Source: G041228335 sp964580905 (GTDB lineage: Bacteria > Pseudomonadota > Alphaproteobacteria > Puniceispirillales > UBA1172). From it: DNA of 64,000 bases. The notes beneath the pieces are model-generated. The model was not told the DNA's origin, searched no databases, and saw nothing but the letters and a program-made list of their open reading frames with translations. Every line of letters starts with the position of its first letter. Position 1 is the stretch's first letter. Below are positions 53,285 through 62,849 of the stretch, in pieces. Position numbers and translations under genes: made by a program. The DNA is taken from assembly GCA_964580905.1 (NCBI GenBank), contig CAZOLR010000005.1, forward strand, positions 1-64,000, given 5' to 3'.

Positions 53285-54312
53285 TCGCCTGTTTTACGCC
53301 GTTTTTCCGATTTCGACAATCGCGCAGACGGGCTGAGCCCTGCCGCTTTCAGTTCACGCACCGCTTCGGCCATCACCTCATCCGGCCGGATGTCATCTAT
53401 ACTGCCGGGAATATCAAGCCTCGTTTTATCGGCCGGGAGGACTGTTTTGATCAGGGGTGAGTCCAGCACAGCAAGAGTGCTGGCAAATATCCGCACCGCC
53501 GGTGTCCCCACCGCGGCGGCGATATTGATCAGGCTGGTATCGTTGCCGATATAGAGCCTCGCCGCGGCATGAAGCGCGATCACCGTTGCAACCGACTGAT
53601 CAAAGATCAGCATCGGTTTCGGTGTTTCAGGGGATAGTAATCTCAATATTTCCTCACCTATTTCGCTTTCCGCAGGACTGCCGCAAAGCGCAATTGTCAG
53701 TTGAGGAAACCGTGCGCTGATCTGATCTGCAAGAGAGGCGAAGTGTTGCGGCGACCAGCGACGCGGGGCATCCGCCGCACCGACACCAAAAATGACCAGT
53801 GGTCCGGCGTTCTTGAGGAGACCGGCGGCACCTGCGCGTGCCGTATCAGAAGGAACAAGCCGGGGATGGGTATCCTGAGGCACAATCCCTTTCCGGGTGA
53901 AGAATGCCGATGCGGCATCACGGGGATGCGCCCGCCGATATGATGCCTCAAGGCCCGCGCCTGTGTTGAGAAACCAGCTTTGTTTGCCTAATCCGTATCC
54001 GGATCTTGACGGTATGCCCGCAAGCCAGGCCGCGGCCGCGTAACGCCAGCTCCGGTGCAGGATCCAGACTTCATCGGCTTCAACGGAGACAAGTGCCCAC
54101 ACCATCCGGAAGAACCCGAAAATACCGTCATGCCTCCCCTTTTTTCCCCGCTGGGAGCGAAACAACGGGACAATTTCAAGCCCGCCATGCTCCGCCAGCA
54201 CCATTTCTGCCTGCGCAGAAGGTTTGGCCATCAGCACAGCTCTGAACATACGGCTTTCCATGACAGCATCAAGCCAGGGCTTGTGCCAGACCATATCACC
54301 AATCCCGACCAT
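53281..54312 (-). CDS. Glycosyltransferase family 9 (heptosyltransferase-like), 5' end reaches an assembly gap
   Basis: A GT-B fold ADP-heptose:LPS heptosyltransferase-like protein. The N-terminal part has MVGIGDMVWHKPWLDAVM, and the C-terminal domain has FGVGAADAPRRWSPQHFASL, IALCGSPAE and YIGNDTSLINIAAAVGTPAV. The frame stays open upstream to 54371, reading SPRLLIIQP before the first Met, the expected first beta strand of the family, with no start codon at that point. The frame then enters the 100-N gap. Collapsing the flanking repeat joins it in frame to the GT25 gene, so it may be the second half of a fusion. It overlaps the MsbA-like gene by four bases. Confidence 0.85.
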   Translation of the reverse strand: MVGIGDMVWHKPWLDAVMESRMFRAVLMAKPSAQAEMVLAEHGGLEIVPLFRSQRGKKGRHDGIFGFFRMVWALVSVEADEVWILHRSWRYAAAAWLAGIPSRSGYGLGKQSWFLNTGAGLEASYRRAHPRDAASAFFTRKGIVPQDTHPRLVPSDTARAGAAGLLKNAGPLVIFGVGAADAPRRWSPQHFASLADQISARFPQLTIALCGSPAESEIGEEILRLLSPETPKPMLIFDQSVATVIALHAAARLYIGNDTSLINIAAAVGTPAVRIFASTLAVLDSPLIKTVLPADKTRLDIPGSIDDIRPDEVMAEAVRELKAAGLSPSARLSKSEKRRKTGE

Positions 54313-54316
54313 CGGC

Positions 54317-54371
54317 TGAATGATCAGAAGGCGGGGAGACGGGTCTTCGGAGGAAACGGCTTCGGACCGGC
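54317..54371. repeat. 55-bp direct repeat, copy 1 (left of gap)
   Basis: Identical to 54472-54526 and ending exactly at the first N. It is very probably the same genomic sequence placed twice at unmerged contig ends, not a biological repeat. Confidence 0.95.
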
Positions 54372-54471
54372 NNNNNNNNNNNNNNNNNNNNNNNNNNNNN
54401 NNNNNNNNNNNNNNNNNNNNNNNNNNNNNNNNNNNNNNNNNNNNNNNNNNNNNNNNNNNNNNNNNNNNNNN
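54372..54471. other. Assembly gap of 100 N
   Basis: Exactly 100 undetermined bases, the usual placeholder for a scaffold gap of unknown size. It is bounded on both sides by the same 55-bp sequence, so the true gap length is probably negative (an overlap). Confidence 0.99.
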
Positions 54472-54526
54472 TGAATGATCAGAAGGCGGGGAGACGGGTC
54501 TTCGGAGGAAACGGCTTCGGACCGGC
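54472..54526. repeat. 55-bp direct repeat, copy 2 (right of gap)
   Basis: Identical to 54317-54371 and starting at the first base after the N run. The length suggests an assembler k-mer overlap. Confidence 0.95.
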
Positions 54527-55292
54527 TCGTCGCCAGCCTTTCCCTGATGCGGTTCAGGTAAGAAGGGAAGAAAAAGCGCTTTTTGACGGAATCCCCGGCA
54601 CGCACCAGACGTCTTGAAAGCCAGTGCCGGACCGTATCATTCGTCCAGTTCTCAAGGTTTGTGTATCCAATGGTGGAGGTGCGGCCGTCTTCAGCAAAAA
54701 GACTGGGGAGGAGATGCAGGATATGGCAGTCGTGATACCACCAGTGATGGATCAGGAAATCAACTTCAAAGGCAAAGCGGCGGGGATGCGTAATGAATTT
54801 GCGGGCAGCATCACGTGTGATGAAATAGCTTTCAGCCCCGAAATCATTGTGCCGCAGAACATAGAGGCCCGCCCCGTCGTTCAGATCCTTTACCTTAAAT
54901 CGTCTGAGTTTTTTGCGGCGGTTTGAGAGAATGACCACATCAAGCCGGTCGGCCATCTCAACAAGACTTTTGATATGCGTTAAAACATCCGGCGTAAGTG
55001 GTTCTGCGTCATCTTCAAAAATCAGGGCATAAGGGGCATCGCTGGCAAGGAGCGCGTCCCATGCCCTGAAATGGCTCAGCGCGCAACCGATGGCATTTTC
55101 CTGCATCACATGTGCGGAAAGATACTGACGCCCGGAATGCACAAATGGCGCTTTTTCATCTTCGCTCAGCGCCGATCCCCGGACCGCATCGATGAAGACA
55201 GGGTTGAGACCTATTGACTTAAACCGTTTGACCAAAAACTTCCGACGTTCAATATTTTCCTTAAAACAAATAACGTAGGCTTCAATTTTCAT
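54472..55292 (-). CDS. Glycosyltransferase family 25 (LPS glycosyltransferase), 3' end lost in assembly gap
   Basis: A GT25-type enzyme adding a sugar to the LPS core. The N-terminus is MKIEAYVICFKENIERRKF, then QENAIGCALSHFRAWDALL and the metal-binding FEDDAEPL, and GAESYFITRDAARKF with DFLIHHWW, all in family order. ATG 55292 begins the family N-terminus; the frame extends to GTG 55319. There is no stop before the gap: the frame reads SEAVSSEDPSPRLLII up to the first N. Removing the gap and one repeat copy gives a continuous frame into the GT9 gene. Confidence 0.87.
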
Positions 55293-55508
55293 AGAGCGTA
55301 TCATCCGTTTCAGGAACACATGGATTGAAATATCTGTCTTGGTTCTGTTTTTTTATCGCATACGCCTGAGGGCGGCAATTCTTTTCAAGCCCGGGGAAAT
55401 TCGTGCTAGGTTTGCGTAAGACAAATAGCAGGTGCAGATTGATGATGGTCCACTTGATTTTTCTTGTGGCGTCCTCTTTTGCGGGCTTTTGATACGGTAG
55501 GGTTACTG

Positions 55509-56225
55509 ATGGCGTCATGGTTGAAAAGCCCCGGAGGCATCCGGACAACATCCCGCCTCGGCGGCATGATGCTGGGCATGTTGCTCCGGACCATCCGCTG
55601 GCAGGAGATGGATGAAGGCGGGCTTGCCTTTCTTGAAGCCTCGGAAGAGGCGGCGATCATCGTCAACTGGCATTGCCGTCTTCTCGCCATTCCGTCCATG
55701 CTCGGGCGCCGTTTTCCCACGGCCTATATCATTTCCCCCTCAAATGACGGCCAGCTGATCTCCGGCACGGTTTCGGGCCTGGGGATAGAGACGATCTGGG
55801 GTTCACGCAGCAAGGGGGCTATCACCGGATACCGTGAGATGCGGCGGCGGCTTGGCTCTGGCAAACATGTCGGCATCACCCCGGACGGGCCTCGCGGCCC
55901 CGCACGTCATGCCGCTGCCGGTGCCATTACGCTTGCCCAAGCAAGCGGAGCCCCGATTATCCCTGTTGCCTGGTCCACCCGCCGGATGCCGCGGCTCGAC
56001 ACATGGGACAGGCTGGCCATCCCGGGGATTTTCAGCACAGGCATCCGATGCTGGGGGGCGCCTTATCGTCTGCCGAACGATGCGTCCGCTGACGCGCTGG
56101 AAGACGCACGGCTTGACCTTGAAGACCGGCTCAACGCGATCACAGCCAGGGCCGATCACTGGGCCGGACATCCGGCGGATGATGCGGAACATCGTTATGG
56201 TATCAGCAAGGAAAAACGGGGATGA
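55509..56225 (+). CDS. DUF374 family acyltransferase-like protein
   Basis: A 238-residue membrane-associated protein of the LPLAT/DUF374 group, usually encoded beside waaA in alphaproteobacteria. The active-site-like His is in IVNWHCRLLAIP, and TPDGPRGPARHAAAG and IIPVAWSTRRM follow. It probably works on lipid A or a related lipid; the reaction is not established. ATG 55509 has a GTAGGG seven bases upstream; a TTG at 55464 is less likely. It overlaps waaA by four bases and is divergent from GT25. Confidence 0.88.
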   Translation: MASWLKSPGGIRTTSRLGGMMLGMLLRTIRWQEMDEGGLAFLEASEEAAIIVNWHCRLLAIPSMLGRRFPTAYIISPSNDGQLISGTVSGLGIETIWGSRSKGAITGYREMRRRLGSGKHVGITPDGPRGPARHAAAGAITLAQASGAPIIPVAWSTRRMPRLDTWDRLAIPGIFSTGIRCWGAPYRLPNDASADALEDARLDLEDRLNAITARADHWAGHPADDAEHRYGISKEKRG

Positions 56226-57523
56226 ACCTGCTGACCCTCAACACCTACCGGTTTCTGATAACACTGATAAGGCCGTTTTTACACGTTTATCTGAGATTGC
56301 GTGCGCTCAGGGGCAAGGAAGACACCAGCCGGCTGGAAGAACGTTTCGGCAAAGCATCAAAGCCACGCCCGGACGGCATGCTGCACTGGCTTCACGGGGC
56401 GAGCGTGGGGGAGACCGTTTCTTCGCTTGCTCTTGCCCGGGCTTTGCTGAAACATGCGCCGGAGGCCACCATCCTCATCACTTCAGGCACAGTGACCTCG
56501 GCGGTGATGGTTGAGGAAAGAGTTCGCCAGATGGCGCTGGAAGATCGTATCATTCATCAATTCATCCCCCTTGATGTGCCGCGCTGGATCCGGCGTTTTC
56601 TGGGGCATTGGCAGCCGGATACCGCCATTATCCTTGAAACCGAAATATGGCCTTCGCTGATCGCTGAAACCGACGATGCCGGTATTCCTGTTATCCTTGC
56701 TTCTGCCCAGCTTTCCGACAGATCCTTCCGTTTCTGGTCCGGAACAGGACGCAGGCTCGGGCGCGTTCTTTTCCCGAAAATCCACACCGTCTTTGCCGTG
56801 GACCAGCACCATGCCGGTAAATTTTCATCCCTTGAACACCCGCCCCGGCATGTCGTCATATCCGGGTCGATGAAAAACACCGCCGAACCATTGCCGCCGG
56901 TACCGCCGCTGCAGGACCAGATCAATGCCGCCGCCGACGGCAGGCAGATCATTTTGCTGGCCTCCAGTCATGAAGGAGAGGAAACCCTGTTTCTCGATGC
57001 CATGGACATGCTGGGCATGCCCGAACAGTTTCTTGGGATTATAGCCCCGCGCCATATTGACCGTGCACAGAAAATTCAGACCCAAATTTCAGCCCGCGGA
57101 GAGATGGCCGATCTGCAATCTGAGAAAATCCGGCCGGAACGTCATCAGCGCTTCTGGATTGCCGACCGGATGGGTGAGATGGGAGGGCTGTTCCGTGTGG
57201 CGGATGTCATTGTGCTGGGGGGCGCGTTTCAATCGCTCGGCGGGCATAACCCGATGGAAGCCGCCGCCCTGGGCAAAGGTGTCATCAGTGGCCGGCATGT
57301 TTTCAAGAACAGGTCCGCCTTCAGTCTGCTGAAGGAACGCGGCGGCGTGATCTTTGCTGAAACGGCGGCCGATATCGCCCGTGCGGTTACCGAACTCACC
57401 ACTTCGGAAACGAAACGCAACAGCCTTAATCAGAACGCGGGCAATACCTGGCGCATGATGGCGGGCAAAGCCGATGACCTGGCCGTTCAGATCCTGCAGC
57501 TTGCGAAAAGGAAGGAGCCGTAA
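56222..57523 (+). CDS. waaA: 3-deoxy-D-manno-octulosonic acid (Kdo) transferase
   Basis: A 433-residue GT30 enzyme that adds Kdo to lipid IVA. Conserved parts are the N-terminal membrane-associated segment, RFGKASKPRPDGMLHWLHGA, SVGETVSSLALARAL, TGTVTSAVM-like ITSGTVTSAVM, LETEIWPSLIAE, and GGAFQSLGGHNPMEAAALGK. It starts inside the DUF374 stop (ATGA) and its stop overlaps the lpxK start by one base, so the run DUF374-waaA-lpxK is one operon. Confidence 0.96.
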   Translation: MNLLTLNTYRFLITLIRPFLHVYLRLRALRGKEDTSRLEERFGKASKPRPDGMLHWLHGASVGETVSSLALARALLKHAPEATILITSGTVTSAVMVEERVRQMALEDRIIHQFIPLDVPRWIRRFLGHWQPDTAIILETEIWPSLIAETDDAGIPVILASAQLSDRSFRFWSGTGRRLGRVLFPKIHTVFAVDQHHAGKFSSLEHPPRHVVISGSMKNTAEPLPPVPPLQDQINAAADGRQIILLASSHEGEETLFLDAMDMLGMPEQFLGIIAPRHIDRAQKIQTQISARGEMADLQSEKIRPERHQRFWIADRMGEMGGLFRVADVIVLGGAFQSLGGHNPMEAAALGKGVISGRHVFKNRSAFSLLKERGGVIFAETAADIARAVTELTTSETKRNSLNQNAGNTWRMMAGKADDLAVQILQLAKRKEP

Positions 57524-58509
57524 TGCCGAAAACACCTTCCTTCTGGTACCGCCTGAGCCCGGCAAGCCACCTGACCGGGGCTGTTTTATATCCCTTAACC
57601 TTGTTCTGGCGGGCAGCAGCATGGCTGAGAGCACTGGGGACAAGCCCCCTCAAATCATCTCTGCCGGTCATCGTGATCGGCAATATAACGTCAGGCGGCA
57701 CCGGCAAAACGCCGCTTGTATCCTGCCTTGCGGCGGAAGCGTATGAACGTGGATACAAGCCGGTGATCCTTACCCGCGGATATGGCGGGCGACTTGCCGG
57801 GCCCGTTTGCGCCGGCAAATATCACACCGCCACCGATATTGGTGATGAGGCTATGATGATGAGGGGAAAGGCGCCGGTCGTTATCTCCCGCAACCGGGCA
57901 TCCGGTGTGAAACTGATCGAAAATGAGGCACTTGGAGACCTCATCCTGATGGATGACGGGTTGCAGAACCCTTCTGTCCTGCCAGATAAAGCCGTGGTTG
58001 TTTTCAAGGGAAGTCTTGGTATCGGCAACGGGCAGATCATCCCCGCAGGCCCGCTCCGGGAGTCTCTTTCCCGTGGTCTTGCCCGTGCGGATGCCGTTGC
58101 CATTACCGGGGCCGACACTACCGGACTCATGGAAAAGATCCGGCGTATCTGCCCTGACCTTCCCGCATTTGTTATCACGCGTTCGCTCAACACCGCAGAT
58201 CTGGAGGCGATATCGGGGCAGAAGGTCATCGCCTTTGCGGGGATTGGTGATCCGGACGGATTTTTTGACATGCTTGGCGATGCCGGTGTCAATCTGGTTG
58301 ATACGGGGATTTTTCCGGATCATCATCTTTTCCGTGATAATGAGATTGATGCGCTTGCCGCCATGGCCGACGATCAGCGGGCCGTTCTGGTCACCACTGA
58401 AAAAGACATGATGCGTATCCCTGATGCGGGGAAGCGCGGTATCCGGTGCATCCGCCTTGAAACCCGGGCTGATCCCGCACTGATAGACAAGCTGCTCCGG
58501 CGCCGGTAG
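57523..58509 (+). CDS. lpxK: Tetraacyldisaccharide 4'-kinase
   Basis: A 328-residue membrane-anchored P-loop kinase that phosphorylates the 4' position in lipid A synthesis. The Walker A is SGGTGKTP (57-64) in IGNITSGGTGKTPLV, with LTRGYGGR after it and DDGLQNP later, then AFAGIGDPDGFFDML. The N-terminal hydrophobic segment anchors it. The start codon overlaps the waaA stop (TAATG); lpxL follows after nine bases. Confidence 0.96.
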   Translation: MPKTPSFWYRLSPASHLTGAVLYPLTLFWRAAAWLRALGTSPLKSSLPVIVIGNITSGGTGKTPLVSCLAAEAYERGYKPVILTRGYGGRLAGPVCAGKYHTATDIGDEAMMMRGKAPVVISRNRASGVKLIENEALGDLILMDDGLQNPSVLPDKAVVVFKGSLGIGNGQIIPAGPLRESLSRGLARADAVAITGADTTGLMEKIRRICPDLPAFVITRSLNTADLEAISGQKVIAFAGIGDPDGFFDMLGDAGVNLVDTGIFPDHHLFRDNEIDALAAMADDQRAVLVTTEKDMMRIPDAGKRGIRCIRLETRADPALIDKLLRRR

Positions 58510-58518
58510 AACAAAACC

Positions 58519-59409
58519 ATGTTGCAGGATGTGATGAAACGACTACGGCAATGGATTGGCTGGCCCATCGAGGCGCTGCTTGTCTATACGCTGATCTTTG
58601 TTATCCGCCTGTTGCCGCCGCAACTGGCTTCGGCGCTGGGCGGGGGAATTGCCGGTTTCCTTGGTCCTGTCTCACCCTGGTCATGGCGCAGTCTTTTTAA
58701 TCTGAGCTATGCCATGCCGGAGCTGACCGTGGAGGAACGCCGGCAGATCAACCGCAGGATGTGGAACAACCTCGGCCGTGTTGTCGGCGAATTTTTCCAT
58801 ATCCATCAGCTGATCCACAGCAACCGCGTGATCTATGAAGGTCTTGAACATATCGAGGCAAACAAGGACAGGGGCGGGGTGCTGATCGGGGCCCATCTGG
58901 GCAACTGGGAGCTGGTGGGAACACCGCCGATGAAGCTCGGCCTGCCGGTCAGCGCGGTTTTCAGGCCGACCAACAACCCACTTGTGGCCCGCCTGCTCCG
59001 ACAGCGTAACGCGATCTATCACAAGATGTACGAAAAAGGACGCCCCGGGGCACGCGGCATCGGCGAGACGATCCGTAAGAACGCCTTTTTTGCGATACTG
59101 GTGGATCAGAAACTGCGCGAAGGCATGATGCTCGATTTCTTCGGCCAGAAAGCCTCCACCCCTGTTGCCCATGTCAAGATCGCGCTGAAAGAAAAGGCGC
59201 CGATTTATCTTGTCCGTGTGGTGCGCGAAAAAGGATGCCGGTTCCGGGTCATTGTCTCACCTTTTGAGGTCAGGCCGGATGATGATGTGGTCTCCGTCGC
59301 CAGCCGCATCAATGCCGAGATCGAAACCTGGATCAGATCCTGTCCCGAACAGTGGTTATGGCCTCATCGCCGCTGGCCTGCCAGCAAGGGCGAAAGCCCT
59401 GAGGATTAA
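58519..59409 (+). CDS. lpxL: Lauroyl/myristoyl acyltransferase (LpxL/HtrB family)
   Basis: A 296-residue late acyltransferase of lipid A synthesis. One N-terminal membrane helix is followed by the catalytic HX4E motif in LIGAHLGNWELVG, then VFRPTNNPLVARLL, ARGIGETIRK and ILVDQKLREGMMLDFFGQKA. ATG 58519 has a weak ribosome-binding site; ATG 58534, with AGGA upstream, is a good alternative. It is the last gene of the lipid A operon, convergent with xseA. Confidence 0.93.
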   Translation: MLQDVMKRLRQWIGWPIEALLVYTLIFVIRLLPPQLASALGGGIAGFLGPVSPWSWRSLFNLSYAMPELTVEERRQINRRMWNNLGRVVGEFFHIHQLIHSNRVIYEGLEHIEANKDRGGVLIGAHLGNWELVGTPPMKLGLPVSAVFRPTNNPLVARLLRQRNAIYHKMYEKGRPGARGIGETIRKNAFFAILVDQKLREGMMLDFFGQKASTPVAHVKIALKEKAPIYLVRVVREKGCRFRVIVSPFEVRPDDDVVSVASRINAEIETWIRSCPEQWLWPHRRWPASKGESPED

Positions 59410-59419
59410 AAAACCTGAT

Positions 59420-61006
59420 CTAGAAAAGATCCTGCTGGTCTTTGTCATCCCTGCCGGCCGGACGACGCGCGGGAGATTTTTTTCCTGACTTCTGCTTTTC
59501 TTCTGAAATGATCTCACTATCGCCGAGAACAGCCTGACGCTGTCCGTCCCTGAGCCGGACGGTGATTTTCGTGCCGGTGCTGTATTGCCCGGCTGACCGC
59601 ATCACCTGGGCATCAGGGCCGGTGATCAGCGCAAACCCGCGATCGAGAACTTTCTGGAAGGAGGACGCGTCCAGAAGGCGGCTTGCCTGCCCGAGACGGG
59701 TCTGTGCCCGCATCAGCGAGCCATCCACACTGGCATCGATTTTCTGGGCGGCGAGATCAAGCCTGCTCATCGCCGCCGCAAGCTGTTCTGCCGGAGCCGG
59801 AAGACGTTCAGCCATAGAGGAAAGCTTTGCCTGAAGACGGGTGAGGCGCCGCATCAGGGCATCCATGGACCGAGAATCAAGTTCATTAAGCCGTGTTGCC
59901 GCCGATGTCATCAGACGTTCCGGTGACAACAGCCTTTCGCCAAGAAGGTCCAGCCCCGACTTCCGCTGCGCAAGACCCGCATCCATGGCCCGGTCACCTG
60001 CCACAAGAGCCAGATCAAGCCGCTGGCTTTTGGTTGCCAGCAGCATGTCCGGATCACCCAGGGCACGATCAAGCCCGCGCACCCTGTCACGCGCCCGTTC
60101 GATACTCTGCTCCATGGAACGGGACAGACGTGCTTCGGTATCGCTCAGCCGGGCGCGGAGCTCAGCTGCCACCGGCGTTGCCATTTCAGCCGCGGCTGTC
60201 GGCGTCGGCGCCCGCCTGTCGGCGGCAAAATCAATCAGGGTTGTATCGGTTTCGTGGCCAACCGCCGAAATCACCGGCAGACGGCAGGCGGCAACCGCAC
60301 GGACAACCGGCTCAGCGTTAAAGGCCATCAGGTCTTCGAGCGATCCGCCTCCCCGTGCGACAATCAGCAGATCCGGCACCGGTATCTCCGGGTGGGGAAC
60401 ATCAATCAGGTGATCAAACCCCCGGATCGCCGCCGTGATCTCCTCTTCGGCACGCGGCCCCTGAACAAGAACAGGCCAGACAAGCACCCGAAGGGGAAAC
60501 CTCTCTTCAAGACGGTGAAGGATATCACGTATCACCGCGCCGGTGGGGCTGGTCACCACACCGATCACCCGCGGCATGAGGGGAACAGGTTTTTTCAGCC
60601 CTTCATCAAAAAGACCTTCAGCGGCGAGGCGGCGGCGGCGTTCTTCCAGCTGTTTTAAAAGCGCCCCTTCACCGGCAAGTTCGATATCCTGCACGACGAT
60701 CTGGTATTTCGAGCGCCCGGGATAGGTGGTCAGTTTACCGGTGACGATCACCTCAAGGCCTTCTTCGGGTTCAACCTTAAGCCGTCCTGCCATGGTTTTC
60801 CAGCAGACAGCATCCAGCGTTGCCGTATCGTCCTTCAGCGTGAAATAGACATGACCGGAAGCCGCACGCGTCGGCCGGGATATTTCAGCCCGGACACGGA
60901 CATGGTCAAACACACTTTCAATCGTCTGTTTCAGCGACCGTGACAGCTCACTCAGGGAAAAAACAGCCTGATTGTCCGGTGTGGGTGGAAGCGCGTCGTC
61001 CTGCAT
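59420..61006 (-). CDS. xseA: Exodeoxyribonuclease VII large subunit
   Basis: A 528-residue nuclease subunit. It has an N-terminal OB-fold (FSLSELSRSLKQTIE, VRVRAEISRP, GHVYFTLKDD), then the catalytic domain with VVTSPTGAVIRDIL, LLIVARGGGSLEDLMAFN and ISAVGHETDTTLIDFAADRR, and then coiled coil. The C-terminus has the short domain with DRGFALI and a basic tail. The frame is open to 61099, but ATG 61006 begins the family N-terminus. It is divergent from purD; only 54 bases separate the chosen starts. Confidence 0.95.
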   Translation of the reverse strand: MQDDALPPTPDNQAVFSLSELSRSLKQTIESVFDHVRVRAEISRPTRAASGHVYFTLKDDTATLDAVCWKTMAGRLKVEPEEGLEVIVTGKLTTYPGRSKYQIVVQDIELAGEGALLKQLEERRRRLAAEGLFDEGLKKPVPLMPRVIGVVTSPTGAVIRDILHRLEERFPLRVLVWPVLVQGPRAEEEITAAIRGFDHLIDVPHPEIPVPDLLIVARGGGSLEDLMAFNAEPVVRAVAACRLPVISAVGHETDTTLIDFAADRRAPTPTAAAEMATPVAAELRARLSDTEARLSRSMEQSIERARDRVRGLDRALGDPDMLLATKSQRLDLALVAGDRAMDAGLAQRKSGLDLLGERLLSPERLMTSAATRLNELDSRSMDALMRRLTRLQAKLSSMAERLPAPAEQLAAAMSRLDLAAQKIDASVDGSLMRAQTRLGQASRLLDASSFQKVLDRGFALITGPDAQVMRSAGQYSTGTKITVRLRDGQRQAVLGDSEIISEEKQKSGKKSPARRPAGRDDKDQQDLF

Positions 61007-61060
61007 GATATGAAGAATAGGCAATTCCAGACCAAGGTCAACGACAGGAAAGTGAAAATT

Positions 61061-62323
61061 ATGCATGTGCTTGTTATCGGCTCCGGCGGACGTGAACACG
61101 CGCTGGTGGATGCAATCGACCGTTCCCCCCTCACCAGCCGGATCAGCGTGGCCCCGGGCAACCCCGGGATGTCAGCCATGGCACAACGGCCGGACCTTGA
61201 CCCTGATGACAGCGATGCAATCATTGCCTTTGCCCGGGCAGAATCTGTTGATCTGGTGGTTATCGGCCCTGAAGCTCCGCTGGTGGCAGGGCTTGCCGAT
61301 GCGCTGAACAATGCCGGAATTAAAACCTTCGGGCCAAGCGCCGAAGCGGCACAGCTTGAGGGCTCAAAAGCATTTTCAAGAGATTTCTGTTCCCGGCATG
61401 GCATTCCCCAGCCGCGGTTTGCCCGGTTTACCGACAGCGCCGCCGCCCTCGCCTATCTTGATGAGATGTATCCGGGACAGGGTGCCGTCATCAAGGCAGA
61501 CGGGCTTGCTGCAGGCAAGGGCGTGGTGGTGGCTGAAACCGGGGAGGAAGCCGAAGAAGCCGTACGGATGATGCTCGATGATGCCGGTTTCGGTGAAGCG
61601 GGACGTTCCATCCTGATCGAAGAACGCATCACCGGCACCGAAGCCTCCCTGTTTGCCCTTGTCGATGGCAGGAATGCGGTTTTTCTTGGCAGTGCCCAGG
61701 ATTACAAACGTGCCCATGACGGGGATAAGGGGCCGAATACCGGCGGCATGGGCGCCATTTCACCCGCCCCGAAACTGACCCCTTCCCTTGAGGCAAAGGC
61801 GTGGGAGTCCATCGTTCTTCCTGTTGTCCGGGGAATGGCCGATGAAGGCCGCCCCTATCGGGGTTTCCTTTATGCCGGGCTGATGCTGACCGAACACGGC
61901 CCGCAGGTCATCGAATTCAACTGCCGCTTTGGTGATCCGGAAGCGGAAGTCATTCTGCCCCGGCTTAAATCTGATCTGCTTTCGGCCATGCTGACGGCGA
62001 TGGAAGGTGGCCTCGGCCATGCAGACCTTCGCTTTGAAGATAAAACCGCGGTCACCGTTATCATGGCTAATGGCGGCTATCCCGGCCCCTATACCAAAGG
62101 CGCAACCATCCATGGCCTTGATGCCGATGATACCCATTCGATGGTGTTTCATGCCGGAACGAATACCGGTGAGAATGGGGAAATCATCGCAGCAGGCGGG
62201 CGTGTGCTGGCGGTAACGGGGATTGGCAAGGATGCGGCTGAAGCAAGGGAAAAAGCCTATACCCGCCTTGGCAAAATCACCTGGGACGGGGTTATGTACC
62301 GCCGTGATATTGCCGCAGACTAA
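61061..62323 (+). CDS. purD: Phosphoribosylamine-glycine ligase
   Basis: A 420-residue ATP-grasp enzyme (GARS) of purine synthesis. It starts MHVLVIGSGGREHALV, and has AVIKADGLAAGKGVVVA, YKRAHDGDKGPNTGGMGAI and VIEFNCRFGDPEAE. The frame is open from 61010, but ATG 61061 begins the family N-terminus and has AGGAAAG upstream. Its stop overlaps the convergent tadA stop. Confidence 0.97.
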   Translation: MHVLVIGSGGREHALVDAIDRSPLTSRISVAPGNPGMSAMAQRPDLDPDDSDAIIAFARAESVDLVVIGPEAPLVAGLADALNNAGIKTFGPSAEAAQLEGSKAFSRDFCSRHGIPQPRFARFTDSAAALAYLDEMYPGQGAVIKADGLAAGKGVVVAETGEEAEEAVRMMLDDAGFGEAGRSILIEERITGTEASLFALVDGRNAVFLGSAQDYKRAHDGDKGPNTGGMGAISPAPKLTPSLEAKAWESIVLPVVRGMADEGRPYRGFLYAGLMLTEHGPQVIEFNCRFGDPEAEVILPRLKSDLLSAMLTAMEGGLGHADLRFEDKTAVTVIMANGGYPGPYTKGATIHGLDADDTHSMVFHAGTNTGENGEIIAAGGRVLAVTGIGKDAAEAREKAYTRLGKITWDGVMYRRDIAAD

Positions 62324-62781
62324 CGTCTCTTCCGGAAAAAATCACGCAACAGGAGGGCGGACTCCTCTGCCCTGATCCCGCTGTAGATTTCCGGCTTGTG
62401 ATGGCAGGTTGAATGGCTGAACACCCGGGGGCCATGGTCAACCCCGCCTGATTTGGGGTCTTCCGCCGCGTAATACAGACGCCGGAGCCTGGCCTGGGAA
62501 ATTGCCCCCGCGCACATCGGGCAAGGTTCCAGAGTCACCCAGATATCACATTCGCTGAGCCGCGCTGAGCCCAGCCTTGCCGCCACATCACGGATGACAA
62601 GGATTTCCGCATGGGCTGTCGGGTCCTTGTCACGTTCCACCCGGTTAGCCCCGGTGCCGAGAATTTCACCATCCGGCCCGGTGATCACGGCGGCTACCGG
62701 CACCTCACCTGCCAGCGCGGCCTGACCTGCAAGTTCCAGCGCTTCTGCCATGGCTTTATCCTGATAGTGACCGGCTGTCAT
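62320..62781 (-). CDS. tadA: tRNA-specific adenosine deaminase
   Basis: A 153-residue zinc deaminase that converts A34 to inosine in tRNA-Arg(ACG). The zinc ligands and catalytic Glu are H57-A-E59 in PTAHAEILVIRD and Cys87/Cys90 in LEPCPMCAGAISQARL. The N-terminus MAEALELAGQAALAGEVPVA is typical. It is divergent from the pseudouridine synthase gene. Confidence 0.96.
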   Translation of the reverse strand: MTAGHYQDKAMAEALELAGQAALAGEVPVAAVITGPDGEILGTGANRVERDKDPTAHAEILVIRDVAARLGSARLSECDIWVTLEPCPMCAGAISQARLRRLYYAAEDPKSGGVDHGPRVFSHSTCHHKPEIYSGIRAEESALLLRDFFRKRR

Positions 62782-62849
62782 GCATCACCTCTTTTTGAAC
62801 GAATACCATCGCATAAATTTTTCATCTGGGCTATGGTCAGGGCGGGGAT

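Noticed and set aside
54317..54526. A biological 55-bp tandem or mobile-element repeat
   Set aside because: Both copies abut the N run exactly and the frames agree on collapse, so a contig-end overlap is far more likely.
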